In this document: positions 44,803-53,311 of the stretch, piece after piece
Numbering within the stretch: the stretch's first letter is position 1
Layout of the letters: the number at the start of each line of letters is the position of its first letter
Assembly (NCBI GenBank): GCA_017643395.1
Contig: JAEPNP010000007.1
Coordinates: 1 to 64,000 of the forward strand
DNA length: 64,000 bases
Reading direction: 5' to 3'
From: Rhodothermales bacterium
Lineage (GTDB): Bacteria > Bacteroidota > Rhodothermia > Rhodothermales > UBA10348
Program-made: the position numbers and the translations under genes
Notes under the pieces: generated by a model
The model's database searches: none
Told to the model about the DNA's origin: nothing
The model's input: only the letters and a program-made list of their open reading frames with translations

Positions 44803-45390
44803 TCAAATAAGCTCGCCATCGGGACGTCCGGCGGATGGTTTCCGCGAATCTCTGGCTTCAAAGATCTTCCGAAGCCGTCCTCTCGCCCTGCTGAGCAACA
44901 CGCGCACGCTCAACTTGCTGTAGCCAGTGAGATCTGCAATCTCGGCATGGGTGTAGTTCTCCGCGTGAGCCAGCCAAAGCAGCGTGCGCTCGCGTTCCTT
45001 TAGCATGCCCATCGCCCGCTGAAGGTCCATCGGGACCTCCGGGTGAGTTTCCTTCAGGGGAGCGGATCGATCTTCTTCGAACGCGGCGATCGTCCTGGAA
45101 TACCTGGCAAGACTCTTCCGACGATCCTTTAACAGGTTCGCGGCGATCCGAAACGCGTAGCGGCGCAGCTGCTCCGGCGTCCGGGTGTCACTTGAGGTGT
45201 AGAAGGGCGATCTCCAAAGGCGGATCATCGCTTCTTGCAGGACATCCTGCGCCGCCTCGGCATCCTGCGTGCCGGCCAGAATAAAGCCGCGCAATCGGGG
45301 CACGAGGTCCTCGTAGACCTCCCGAAAGGAGTCATCGCGAGTCCCTGGCGCACCAGCCCCTGTTGCGTTCACCGTGCCGCCGTCCGACAC
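44803..45390 (-). CDS. ECF-type RNA polymerase sigma factor
   Basis: 195 aa. Region 2 (FREVYEDLVPRLRGFILAGTQDAEAAQDVLQEAMIRLWRS) and region 4 (MGMLKERERTLLWLAHAENYTHAEIADLTGYSKLSVRVLLSRARGRLRKIF) are complete. No C-terminal extension. GTG start five bases after the membrane-protein gene. The order membrane protein then sigma is the reverse of most sigma/anti-sigma pairs. Confidence 0.92.
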   Translation of the reverse strand: MSDGGTVNATGAGAPGTRDDSFREVYEDLVPRLRGFILAGTQDAEAAQDVLQEAMIRLWRSPFYTSSDTRTPEQLRRYAFRIAANLLKDRRKSLARYSRTIAAFEEDRSAPLKETHPEVPMDLQRAMGMLKERERTLLWLAHAENYTHAEIADLTGYSKLSVRVLLSRARGRLRKIFEARDSRKPSAGRPDGELI

Positions 45391-45395
45391 GCCCC

Positions 45396-45863
45396 TCAGG
45401 AGACGCGCTTCCGAGAGAGGAGGGCGAGTTTCGCGAAGTCCCCGACGCCGAGCCCGAGCCCGACGATCCCCGCCACCGCCAACAGTAGCTCAAATGGAAT
45501 GCCAGCCACGAACATCATGAGGCTGCCGTCGATCGCAACCTTCAGAGCAACGGCGAGGGTCACCAGCATGCCCCCGATCAGGGTCTTTCTGGTCGCTGCA
45601 CCCACCTCCTCAGCGTGGATCCGCTCAGGTGTGCGCGGATCCTCCAGCATGTGCCAAAGCGCCTCCTTGCCCTGTCCTGTACGAATCATCGATTCCAGGA
45701 GTGGAGGATCCGTCTTGTCCAGGAAGGCCCTGATGGAGCGCTGCCGGGAGAGTTGAGCGGCCAGCATTCTGTGCTGCCTGCTGCGGATCGCGAACAGGGC
45801 GACCACAATGATGCCGATCACCTCGGCCAGGACGACGGGCAGGGAAAGCAGGACTTCAGACAT
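45396..45863 (-). CDS. Membrane protein upstream of the ECF sigma factor (candidate anti-sigma or sensor)
   Basis: 155 aa. One N-terminal membrane segment (about 6-26), a cytosolic part with RTGQGKEALWHMLEDPRTPERIH, and a C-terminal hairpin of two membrane segments (about 96-140). No zinc-finger anti-sigma motif is seen. Co-transcription with the sigma gene and the self-type promoter upstream suggest it controls or is controlled by that sigma factor; this is inference. Confidence 0.7.
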   Translation of the reverse strand: MSEVLLSLPVVLAEVIGIIVVALFAIRSRQHRMLAAQLSRQRSIRAFLDKTDPPLLESMIRTGQGKEALWHMLEDPRTPERIHAEEVGAATRKTLIGGMLVTLAVALKVAIDGSLMMFVAGIPFELLLAVAGIVGLGLGVGDFAKLALLSRKRVS

Positions 45864-45941
45864 GGTGGTATTCGATGTAGGCGGGGCTCGGCGGCCTGCG
45901 CGAGGGCTGGACGGCGCCTCGTCGGGCAAGAGCGCCATGGT

Positions 45942-45972
45942 ATTAACTGTCGCCGGGCGAGATTGGTTAACA
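45942..45972 (-). promoter_or_regulatory. Putative autoregulated promoter of the sigma operon
   Basis: On the minus strand: TGTTAACC (45972-45965), 17-nt spacer, GTTAAT (45947-45942). Matches the -35 box exactly and the -10 box in part. It drives 45863-44803, giving a leader of about 70 nt. Confidence 0.65.
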
Positions 45973-45985
45973 TCCTCCGGGGCTC

Positions 45986-46016
45986 TGTTAACCGTGAGCA
46001 CACGAAACAGGTTGTA
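45986..46016 (+). promoter_or_regulatory. Putative ECF-sigma promoter before the trypsin-like gene
   Basis: TGTTAACC (45986-45993), 17-nt spacer, GTTGTA (46011-46016). The -10 lies inside a perfect palindrome GGTTGTACAACC (46010-46021). Back-to-back with the sigma operon promoter 13 bp away. Confidence 0.7.
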
Positions 46017-46051
46017 CAACCAGGATCGTCCAGCTATTGAAGGAAGACTCG

Positions 46052-46873
46052 ATGCCGGAATTGCGCAAAAGGGGTTCGAACCGCAACCGCCAACAGGCGA
46101 TGGTGCGCGTGGCCGTTCTCCCGTTGATCATCTTCGTCACGTCCGTCCTGGCGACCATCCCATCGGCCACTCCGATCATTATTCGGCATGATGTGAGCGA
46201 TGAGGACTACGTGGCCCTGGCAGACAGCCTGGACCTGAGCGCGGCCGTGGTCAGGTTCACCAGGACCGATATGGCCGGCACGCTCATCGCGCAGGACTGG
46301 ATACTGAGCGCAGCCCACGTGGCGCAGGAGGTTTCGCCGGGCGGGTCTCTCTTGTGGGGATCCGGAGATTCGCTTCGTGTCGAACGTGTCGTGCTCCACC
46401 CGTTGTGGCTGGAAGAGGGTTTCCCGCACGATATCGCCCTCATCAAGCTCACCACTCCGGTAGAGGGCGCCGTCACCATCCCGCTCTATCTCGACTCCGA
46501 CGAGGAGGGCCGTCTGGTGACGCTCATTGGAAACGGTGATCTGGGCGATGGCACGACAGGTCCCACGGGCAATGATGGCCGCTTCCGGGCCGCGACAAAC
46601 CGCATCGACAATCTTTCAGATTCATGGCTGGCGTGGCGATTCGATGGACCGAATGATCCCGGGACGACACCGATGGAGGGTATCAGCGGCCCCGGAGACA
46701 GCGCGGGACCCGCCTTTATCCAGCGGGATGGACGTTACTTCGTTGCCGGGGTGAGCTCAGGTCAGGACACCCAGGCTACCGGGGGCCGGGAGGGCCGGTA
46801 CGGGGTGACGGAATACTACACCCGGGTGTCTGCTTACTCGGACTGGATTGCGAGCGTTGTGGCGAGCTTCTGA
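46052..46873 (+). CDS. Secreted trypsin-like (S1) serine protease
   Basis: 273 aa. Uncleaved or long signal (VAVLPLIIFVTSVLATIPSA). Catalytic triad H89 (SAAHV), D127 (HDIALIKL), S217 (SGPGDSAGPAF). ATG 46052 has GGAAGA upstream. Diverges from the sigma operon and carries a matching promoter. It has no T9SS sorting domain of its own; an orphan one is encoded 77 bp downstream. Confidence 0.9.
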   Translation: MPELRKRGSNRNRQQAMVRVAVLPLIIFVTSVLATIPSATPIIIRHDVSDEDYVALADSLDLSAAVVRFTRTDMAGTLIAQDWILSAAHVAQEVSPGGSLLWGSGDSLRVERVVLHPLWLEEGFPHDIALIKLTTPVEGAVTIPLYLDSDEEGRLVTLIGNGDLGDGTTGPTGNDGRFRAATNRIDNLSDSWLAWRFDGPNDPGTTPMEGISGPGDSAGPAFIQRDGRYFVAGVSSGQDTQATGGREGRYGVTEYYTRVSAYSDWIASVVASF

Positions 46874-46949
46874 GGCGTTTCGCCACCGAGAGCCGGCAGC
46901 TTTCGGCGGGTACGTTGTACCATCGGCGCACCAACTTGCAAGCCGACAC

Positions 46950-47246
46950 ATGATTCTTCGGTGCAGCCGCCATTCCTGGGCCACGGCCTTGTTGATTCTG
47001 GTTCTGGCACCATCAACCGCAGCAGTCTATCCGAATCCCTTCCGGTCCGAATTGAACGTGCAGGTCCCATCGGGATGGCGATCGGCGGATATCATTGTTT
47101 TCGACGTCCTGGGCAGGCAAATCTCACAAAAAGCCGCCGCGGCGGTCAGATCATTCGATGGCGCGCACATGCCGCCAGGTGTCTATTTCGTAGTAGTTGA
47201 CTCAGGGGATCGACTACTGCGGACCACAGCGGTCAAGCTCGACTAG
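46950..47246 (+). CDS. Orphan T9SS sorting domain with its own signal peptide
   Basis: 98 aa. A signal peptide (MILRCSRHSWATALLILVLAPSTA) runs straight into a type A T9SS sorting domain: YPNPFRSELNVQVPSGW, IIVFDVLGRQI, PPGVYFVVVDSGDRLLRTTAVKL. No cargo domain exists between them. It lies downstream of the trypsin-like gene. It may be a remnant of a larger protein or a separately exported tail. Confidence 0.7.
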   Translation: MILRCSRHSWATALLILVLAPSTAAVYPNPFRSELNVQVPSGWRSADIIVFDVLGRQISQKAAAAVRSFDGAHMPPGVYFVVVDSGDRLLRTTAVKLD

Positions 47247-47310
47247 CAAGGCCTGCCGACTCAGGATCCTGTTCCTACCTTCGGGTCCACCCAAGACGCC
47301 CTCCCTCGTC

Positions 47311-50300
47311 ATGACGCGCCTCCTCCTGGCGGTGATCCTCATCGCCGTCACCGTCCAGCCCGCCTCCGCCCAGGACGTCCAGCCAGACTCAACGCTCTTC
47401 ACAAGCCTGAAATGGCGCAACATCGGCCCCTTCCGCGGCGGTCGGTCGAACGCGGTGACCGGTGTCGTGCAGCAGCCGACGACCTTCTATTTCGGCGGCG
47501 TAGGCAGCGGGGTCTGGAAGACGGACGATGCGGGCCAGAACTGGTCCAACGTCTCTGACGATGCATTCGGCACCTCATCGGTCGGCGCAATCGCAGTCGC
47601 GCCATCGGACCCGAACGTCGTGTACGTCGGCATGGGCGAACACGCGGTGCGTGGGGTGATGACCTCGCACGGCGACGGCGTGTACCGCTCCACGGACGCC
47701 GGCCGGTCGTGGACACACGTGGGGCTGCCGGGCTCCAGAGCCATCTCGCGCATTCACGTACACCCATCCGACCCGGACCTGGTCTACGTGGCCGTTCAGG
47801 GAGCACCCTACGGGCCGACGGAGGAGCGCGGCGTCTATCGCACAGAAGACGGCGGTACCACCTGGGAGAACATCCTCTACGTCTCCGACACGGCCGGCGC
47901 GTCAGACTTAGCCATGGATCCGAACAACCCGCGCATCCTCTACGCGGCTTTCTGGGATCACCAACGCTTTCCGTGGCAGGTGCGCAGCGGGGGAGAAGGC
48001 AGCGGCTTTCACCGGAGCACCGACGGTGGCGACAGTTGGACGTCCATCAATGAGGGGCTTCCTGAGCTCATGGGCAAGACAGACATCACGGTGGCCGCGA
48101 ATTCCGACCGCCTGTATGCGCTGGTCGAGGCCGATCCGGGCGGGGGACTCTACCGCTCCGAGGACCGGGGGAAGACGTGGCGCAACGTCAATCAGAACTG
48201 GTCGTTGCGTGCCCGCGCCTGGTATTACATCAACGTCTTCGCCGATCCGGTCAACCCGGACGAAGTCTGGATTCTCAACGCGCCTGCCTTCAAGTCCATC
48301 GACGGCGGCCGCTCGTTCCAGCGGGTCGCCACACCGCACGGGGACAACCACGACCTGTGGATCCACCCCGAGAATCCTGACATCGTGATCAACGCGAACG
48401 ATGGGGGTGCCAATGTCTCCCTGAACGGCGGCAGGACCTGGTCTACCCAGCAGAATCAGCCTACAGCCCAGTTCTATCGCGTCAACACCGACAACCGCTT
48501 TCCCTACCACGTCTACGGCGGCCAGCAGGATAACTCGGCCATCGCCATCGCCAGCGAGTCACCAGGCGCCGGCATCGGCTGGAAGGACTGGTACAGCGTT
48601 GCCGGTTGCGAGACGGCCTACGCGGCCTTCGACCCGGACAACCCCACCTCGGTCCTCGGCGGCTGCTACATGGGAATTATCGGGCGATGGGATGCGGCGA
48701 CGAGCTCATCGCGTGATGCCATGGCGTACACCAACCTGCCGATCGCGCTCGCTTCGCGCGACATGAAATACCGTTTCAACTGGAACGCGCCCATCATCGC
48801 ATCCCGGCACGATCCGAGCGTCATGTATCACGCTGCGAACGTGCTGCTTCGCACCACCGATCAGGGCCTGACATGGACCGAAGCCTCACCGGACCTGACC
48901 CGCGACAATGACGAGAGGCAAGGTCCAGGAGGCGGTCCCATCACGAATGAGGGCGCCGGCGGCGAGATCTACGGAACGATCATGTACGTTGCAGAAAGCC
49001 CCCATTCGCCGGATGTGATCTGGACAGGGAGTGACGACGGGCTGGTGCACATGACCCGCGATGGAGGCGAATCCTGGACCAACGTCACGCCGGACGGGTT
49101 GCCTGAAGCGCAGGTCAACGCCATCGATGTCTCGCCGCACGATCCCGCGGCGGCCTATATCGCGGTGACGGCCTACAAGGTCAACGACTTCACACCCCGC
49201 CTCTACCGCACACGCGATTTTGGCGCCTCGTGGGATCTGATTACGGACGGCATCTCGGAGGATCACCACACGCGGGTTGTGCGCGAGGACCCCAGGGTCC
49301 GCGGCCTGCTCTACGCAGGCGCGGAAAACGGCCTCTACGTCTCGTGGAACGACGGCGACGATTGGCACTCGCTGCAGATGAACATGCCCATCACGCCCAT
49401 CACCGACCTGATGGTGCAGCGGGAGCACAACGACCTCGTGGTCGCTACCGGTGGTCGCAGCTTCTGGATCCTGGATGACCTGGCTCCGCTGCAGCAGCAA
49501 GCAGGGGTAGATGGGCTGCACCTCTTCCAACCGGACCCGGCGCACCGGGTGGCCGGTGGGCAGGGCGACGGACGCGCCCGCCCGGGCCTCGGCCAGAATC
49601 CCATGCCCGGCGTTGTGATCGATTTCTTTGCCCCTGATTTGACGGACTCCAGCAGCGTCCTGGTCGAGATTCTGGATGACGACGGGGAGGTGCTACGCAC
49701 ATACGGCAACGGCCCGTCGGCGGCAGTCGGCGCGGATACCCTCAAGTTTTCGCCAGGGCACAACCGCATGAGCTGGGACCTCAGAAAGGAGGCCGTTCAA
49801 AACGTTCAGGGCCTCTACGTGTGGGGCACGTTGCGGGGAATGCGTGCCATTCCCGGGACCTATGCCGTGCGCCTGGTGGTCGATGAGGACACCCTGACTA
49901 CATCGGCCGAAGTGTTGCCCGACCCCCGGATCGACACCAACGCCTACGGGGAGCAGGACGCCTTCGGCGCGGAGGTCACTGAGACGCTGACCGCAATCCA
50001 CGACGGTATCCGCGACCTGCGAAACGTGCGTGGGCAGATCCAGGACTTTCTGGGCCGAACGCCGGAGGACGCAGCTCTGGACAGCCTCGGCCAGGCGCTC
50101 ATCGAGTCACTGAACGATATCGAGGAGGCGGTCGTGCAGAAGCGTACGGTCGATGGGCAGACCGTCATCAACTGGCCGTCCCGCATCCGTGAACGCCTGA
50201 TCTACCTGCGGGGCGCCGTCGACGGAGCCGATGGCGAAGTCACGCAGGGTACACGCGCCGCATTCGCGGACCTGTCGGCGGCGTGGCAGACCCAGCGTGC

Positions 50301-50394
50301 CCTGCTGGACGATGCGCTCGGCGCCCGGCTTGACGGTTTCAACGCCGCCGTATCCGAGAAGCAGGTGCCTGCGATTGTATTGCCGCAGCGCTGA
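47311..50394 (+). CDS. Secreted VPS10/sortilin-like Asp-box (BNR) propeller protein
   Basis: 1027 aa. Signal peptide MTRLLLAVILIAVTVQPASAQ. About ten Asp-box motifs occur (STDAGRSW, TEDGGTTW, STDGGDSW, SEDRGKTW, TRDGGESW and others), marking one or two large propellers. After residue 730 comes a FlgD-like and helical C-terminal part. In Bacteroidota such proteins are annotated as glycosyl hydrolases, without sialidase evidence. A likely promoter TACCTTCGG lies 27 bp upstream of the ATG. Confidence 0.85.
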   Translation: MTRLLLAVILIAVTVQPASAQDVQPDSTLFTSLKWRNIGPFRGGRSNAVTGVVQQPTTFYFGGVGSGVWKTDDAGQNWSNVSDDAFGTSSVGAIAVAPSDPNVVYVGMGEHAVRGVMTSHGDGVYRSTDAGRSWTHVGLPGSRAISRIHVHPSDPDLVYVAVQGAPYGPTEERGVYRTEDGGTTWENILYVSDTAGASDLAMDPNNPRILYAAFWDHQRFPWQVRSGGEGSGFHRSTDGGDSWTSINEGLPELMGKTDITVAANSDRLYALVEADPGGGLYRSEDRGKTWRNVNQNWSLRARAWYYINVFADPVNPDEVWILNAPAFKSIDGGRSFQRVATPHGDNHDLWIHPENPDIVINANDGGANVSLNGGRTWSTQQNQPTAQFYRVNTDNRFPYHVYGGQQDNSAIAIASESPGAGIGWKDWYSVAGCETAYAAFDPDNPTSVLGGCYMGIIGRWDAATSSSRDAMAYTNLPIALASRDMKYRFNWNAPIIASRHDPSVMYHAANVLLRTTDQGLTWTEASPDLTRDNDERQGPGGGPITNEGAGGEIYGTIMYVAESPHSPDVIWTGSDDGLVHMTRDGGESWTNVTPDGLPEAQVNAIDVSPHDPAAAYIAVTAYKVNDFTPRLYRTRDFGASWDLITDGISEDHHTRVVREDPRVRGLLYAGAENGLYVSWNDGDDWHSLQMNMPITPITDLMVQREHNDLVVATGGRSFWILDDLAPLQQQAGVDGLHLFQPDPAHRVAGGQGDGRARPGLGQNPMPGVVIDFFAPDLTDSSSVLVEILDDDGEVLRTYGNGPSAAVGADTLKFSPGHNRMSWDLRKEAVQNVQGLYVWGTLRGMRAIPGTYAVRLVVDEDTLTTSAEVLPDPRIDTNAYGEQDAFGAEVTETLTAIHDGIRDLRNVRGQIQDFLGRTPEDAALDSLGQALIESLNDIEEAVVQKRTVDGQTVINWPSRIRERLIYLRGAVDGADGEVTQGTRAAFADLSAAWQTQRALLDDALGARLDGFNAAVSEKQVPAIVLPQR

Positions 50395-50438
50395 CCGTTG
50401 GTCGACCGGAGTCTGGCCGTAATCCGGTGATCGCGACC

Positions 50439-53051
50439 CTACTCGATCTCCTCCAACAGTCGCGTCCAATTCTCCCAGTGCACGAGCTGTGGGCTCTTGG
50501 GGGGAGCGGTGTCTCCAAATCCGGCCTCACGACTGGATATCAGGATGCGTCCGCTGACAGGATCAAGTGTCGGGTGTTGCGCTCCGCCGCGCATCCACAT
50601 CACGGTTTCCGGCGGGCCGAGAATCTGAAAATCGGGACGCAGTTGGACTGGAATCCGTCTGATCATCGACTGATCGATGCCCGTTGCCGCCATGTCCCGG
50701 TAGTAGATATAGTCTCCCTCTCGGGACCAGAATGGAACGATTCTGTCGACGCCAATCTGCCGGCGCCAGCTACCGTCCACCGCGGCAATCCAGAGCGAGA
50801 TGGCATTGGTTTCGCTGAAGAGGGACCAGACCACGTAGCGTGAATCGGGCGAAAACCGGAACTGGACCTGGGCTCGGCCGCCGAGATCTGCCATCGACAC
50901 TTCTTCGTCCGTAACTGTGTCACGGATGATCATGCCACCGCGTTCGTAGGCCAGGTACCGGCCGTCCGGGGACTCCGTGGCCCAGACTCCGTCTATGATC
51001 TGCCTGACGGGCTCGCTGCCGTCCGCAGCCTGTATGAAGGAGGTGCCGCTGGCGGTGTAGAGGAGAGAGTCCTGCGTGGTGAATGAAGGGAAGCGAGAGC
51101 CGAGTGGAAAGGGCGTAACAAGATTTCCCGCGCTCCTGTCGATCACGATGGAGCGAGTAGTACCCGGGTCTTCAGGCACATAGACGGTGATCAGGGAACC
51201 GTCCGGCGAAAAGCGTGGGTGGAAGTACGGCAGATCGGCCCAGTCTCCCGAAAGCACGACTGGTTCCATCACCTGTGTTTCCAGGTCCGCCAGGAAGAGC
51301 CGGTGCGAGCCCTCTGGCTCTACGTACATGAGGTCGCCGCGAGGACTGAGGCTCCAGCCGTCTTCCCTCTCTACCTCGAGGGGGAAGCGACGCCAGGTTC
51401 GCGTCTGTTCCCCGGTCCGAGGGTTCGCCGGCCGGAACGCAAGCGAAGCATCCGGCCGCTGCATAACCATATATCCCATGGCGTACAGGCCAGCCTGTGT
51501 CCCGAACTGGCCGTCTCGAAACTGCCCGGACTTTGGGTCCAGAGTAAATACGCCAGTCTGTGAGGCGTCGGGGCCGTAGACGGTTCCGAAGGCCATGCCG
51601 GACTGCGCAAGAACACCGGCCAAATCGAATTGCCGGCCAGAGTCTCGCGTTGCGAAGACCTTCCTCAAATCGCCGGACGCGACGTCAACTTCCCAGATGT
51701 CTGCACTGTCGGCGGCAATGCCGGTATGGGGTGACCCGGAGAACAGCAGCGTTTCCTCGTCTCGCCACCTCGGACTCCAGCCGAAAGAGGTAATGGTCCG
51801 GGGCTCTCCGTCGGGCAGGTCTACCATCCAGATGCCGTCACCAGGGGTGTCAACCGCCAGTCGCGAGGATCCCGGTGCGAATGCCATGCGCGTAATGCGG
51901 CCCTCCCGGAGAAACCTCACCTGGCCGTCCCGCGCGTTGTAGGCAAATACGGCCGGCTTTTCGTCAACCCGGCGGCCCTCGAAGGCCAAATCAAGCCGAT
52001 CTGTTGTGATGGTCGGGTTTTCAATGTGCACCATGCCCGGCAGACTGATGAGGAGTACCCTCGGATCGGCTTGTTCGTCTGCCGGCCATGGGTCTCCGGC
52101 CGAAAACAGGCCGGCAGCAGCTGCCATGCCCAACGCCGCAGCTGCCACCACGGCGAGCCCCAGAAAAGCAGGCCAGGCTCGACGGGCCCGCCGAGGACCG
52201 GGCAATGTGCTGATCCGTGCGCCGGATTGTACCGCTCGGAGATCCGCAACCACGTCGGAGGCGCTCTGATACCGCTCCGATGGGTCCTTGGCGAGCAGCC
52301 TCGAAACGATGTTCGCAAGCCCTTCCTCGACACCGGGTCGCGCCTCCACCAGCAGGGTCGGCTCCTCATGCACAATCATGTAGGCGAGGGCCTGGGGGTA
52401 TTGGGCCTGAAACGGCGGCCGGCCGGCAAGCATTTCGTACAGGGTGACCCCCAGGCTGAAGAGGTCTGAGCGCCCATCGACTGGACCGCCCGAGGCCTGT
52501 TCAGGAGACATGTATGCCGCCGTTCCCATGGTGACTCCAGCCTGGGTAAGGGTCTGGGCCTGAGTCGGCCTGGCCAACCCAAAGTCGAGCACCTTGATTC
52601 GTCCGTCCGCGGTGCGCTTGACGTTTCCGGGTTTGATGTCCCGATGCACAATTCCGCTAGCGTGCGCGGCCTCCAGCGCACCCGCCACCCCAAGGGCCAC
52701 TTCAATCGCATCGTCTGAAGTCAGGGGCCCGTCGGCGATCAGAGACGAAAGGTCCTCGCCCTCCACGAACTCCATCGCGATGAAGAGCACGGGATCCCCT
52801 GTTGTCCCTTCGATGGGCGCTTCGCCGATCTCGTAGATCGCAGCGATGCGGGAATCCTGGAGTCGCGCGGCCGATCTGGCCTCCCGGTAGAACCGGTCGC
52901 GATGAGCAGCAGACTCGGTGTTCGCGCCGGACAGCACCTTGATGGCCACGGTGCGCTCCAGCGTAAGATCCAGCGCTCGGAAGACGACCCCCATGCCGCC
53001 GCGTCCGTGCTCTTCGAGAATCCGGTAGTGGGAGAGGGTTTTACCGACCAT
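50439..53051 (-). CDS. Membrane Ser/Thr protein kinase with TolB-like extracytoplasmic propeller
   Basis: 870 aa. Kinase domain (about 10-270): GRGGMGVVF, catalytic K38, HRDIKPGN (137-143), DFG (156-158), SPE. One membrane segment near 295-315. The C-terminal 550 residues carry PD40/TolB propeller repeats (HPRFSPDGSLITVYV, FRFSPDSRYVVWSL) and would face the periplasm. Hanks-type PknB-like kinase; ligand and targets unknown. ATG 53051 or 53060 (MPSMVGK) are both possible. Confidence 0.9.
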   Translation of the reverse strand: MVGKTLSHYRILEEHGRGGMGVVFRALDLTLERTVAIKVLSGANTESAAHRDRFYREARSAARLQDSRIAAIYEIGEAPIEGTTGDPVLFIAMEFVEGEDLSSLIADGPLTSDDAIEVALGVAGALEAAHASGIVHRDIKPGNVKRTADGRIKVLDFGLARPTQAQTLTQAGVTMGTAAYMSPEQASGGPVDGRSDLFSLGVTLYEMLAGRPPFQAQYPQALAYMIVHEEPTLLVEARPGVEEGLANIVSRLLAKDPSERYQSASDVVADLRAVQSGARISTLPGPRRARRAWPAFLGLAVVAAAALGMAAAAGLFSAGDPWPADEQADPRVLLISLPGMVHIENPTITTDRLDLAFEGRRVDEKPAVFAYNARDGQVRFLREGRITRMAFAPGSSRLAVDTPGDGIWMVDLPDGEPRTITSFGWSPRWRDEETLLFSGSPHTGIAADSADIWEVDVASGDLRKVFATRDSGRQFDLAGVLAQSGMAFGTVYGPDASQTGVFTLDPKSGQFRDGQFGTQAGLYAMGYMVMQRPDASLAFRPANPRTGEQTRTWRRFPLEVEREDGWSLSPRGDLMYVEPEGSHRLFLADLETQVMEPVVLSGDWADLPYFHPRFSPDGSLITVYVPEDPGTTRSIVIDRSAGNLVTPFPLGSRFPSFTTQDSLLYTASGTSFIQAADGSEPVRQIIDGVWATESPDGRYLAYERGGMIIRDTVTDEEVSMADLGGRAQVQFRFSPDSRYVVWSLFSETNAISLWIAAVDGSWRRQIGVDRIVPFWSREGDYIYYRDMAATGIDQSMIRRIPVQLRPDFQILGPPETVMWMRGGAQHPTLDPVSGRILISSREAGFGDTAPPKSPQLVHWENWTRLLEEIE

Positions 53052-53311
53052 GGAGGGCATGGAGTTCGGCAAAAAGAACGCGCATATGCCAAGTCGCCGC
53101 AAACGTTGGCGGCGCGCCGGCGGCGGCGGGCGCGGTTCCGGAAGGGTCGCGCGGCAAAAATCAGCCCCTTGTCGCAGCCGCGGGCAACCCATCGCGTATT
53201 CTCCCGTCAACCCACGCAGCGAAACCGTGTCGTCCTCCCTGAATGGTGCCTGAACACCCATTCGCCACGCTTTCACCCACCTCGTACAGGAAGATCAACG
53301 AACGCTTTGTG

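Noticed and set aside
46914-46921. Fourth sigma-type promoter before the orphan sorting domain
   Set aside because: GTTGTACC is present but no TGTTAACC lies 17 nt upstream.
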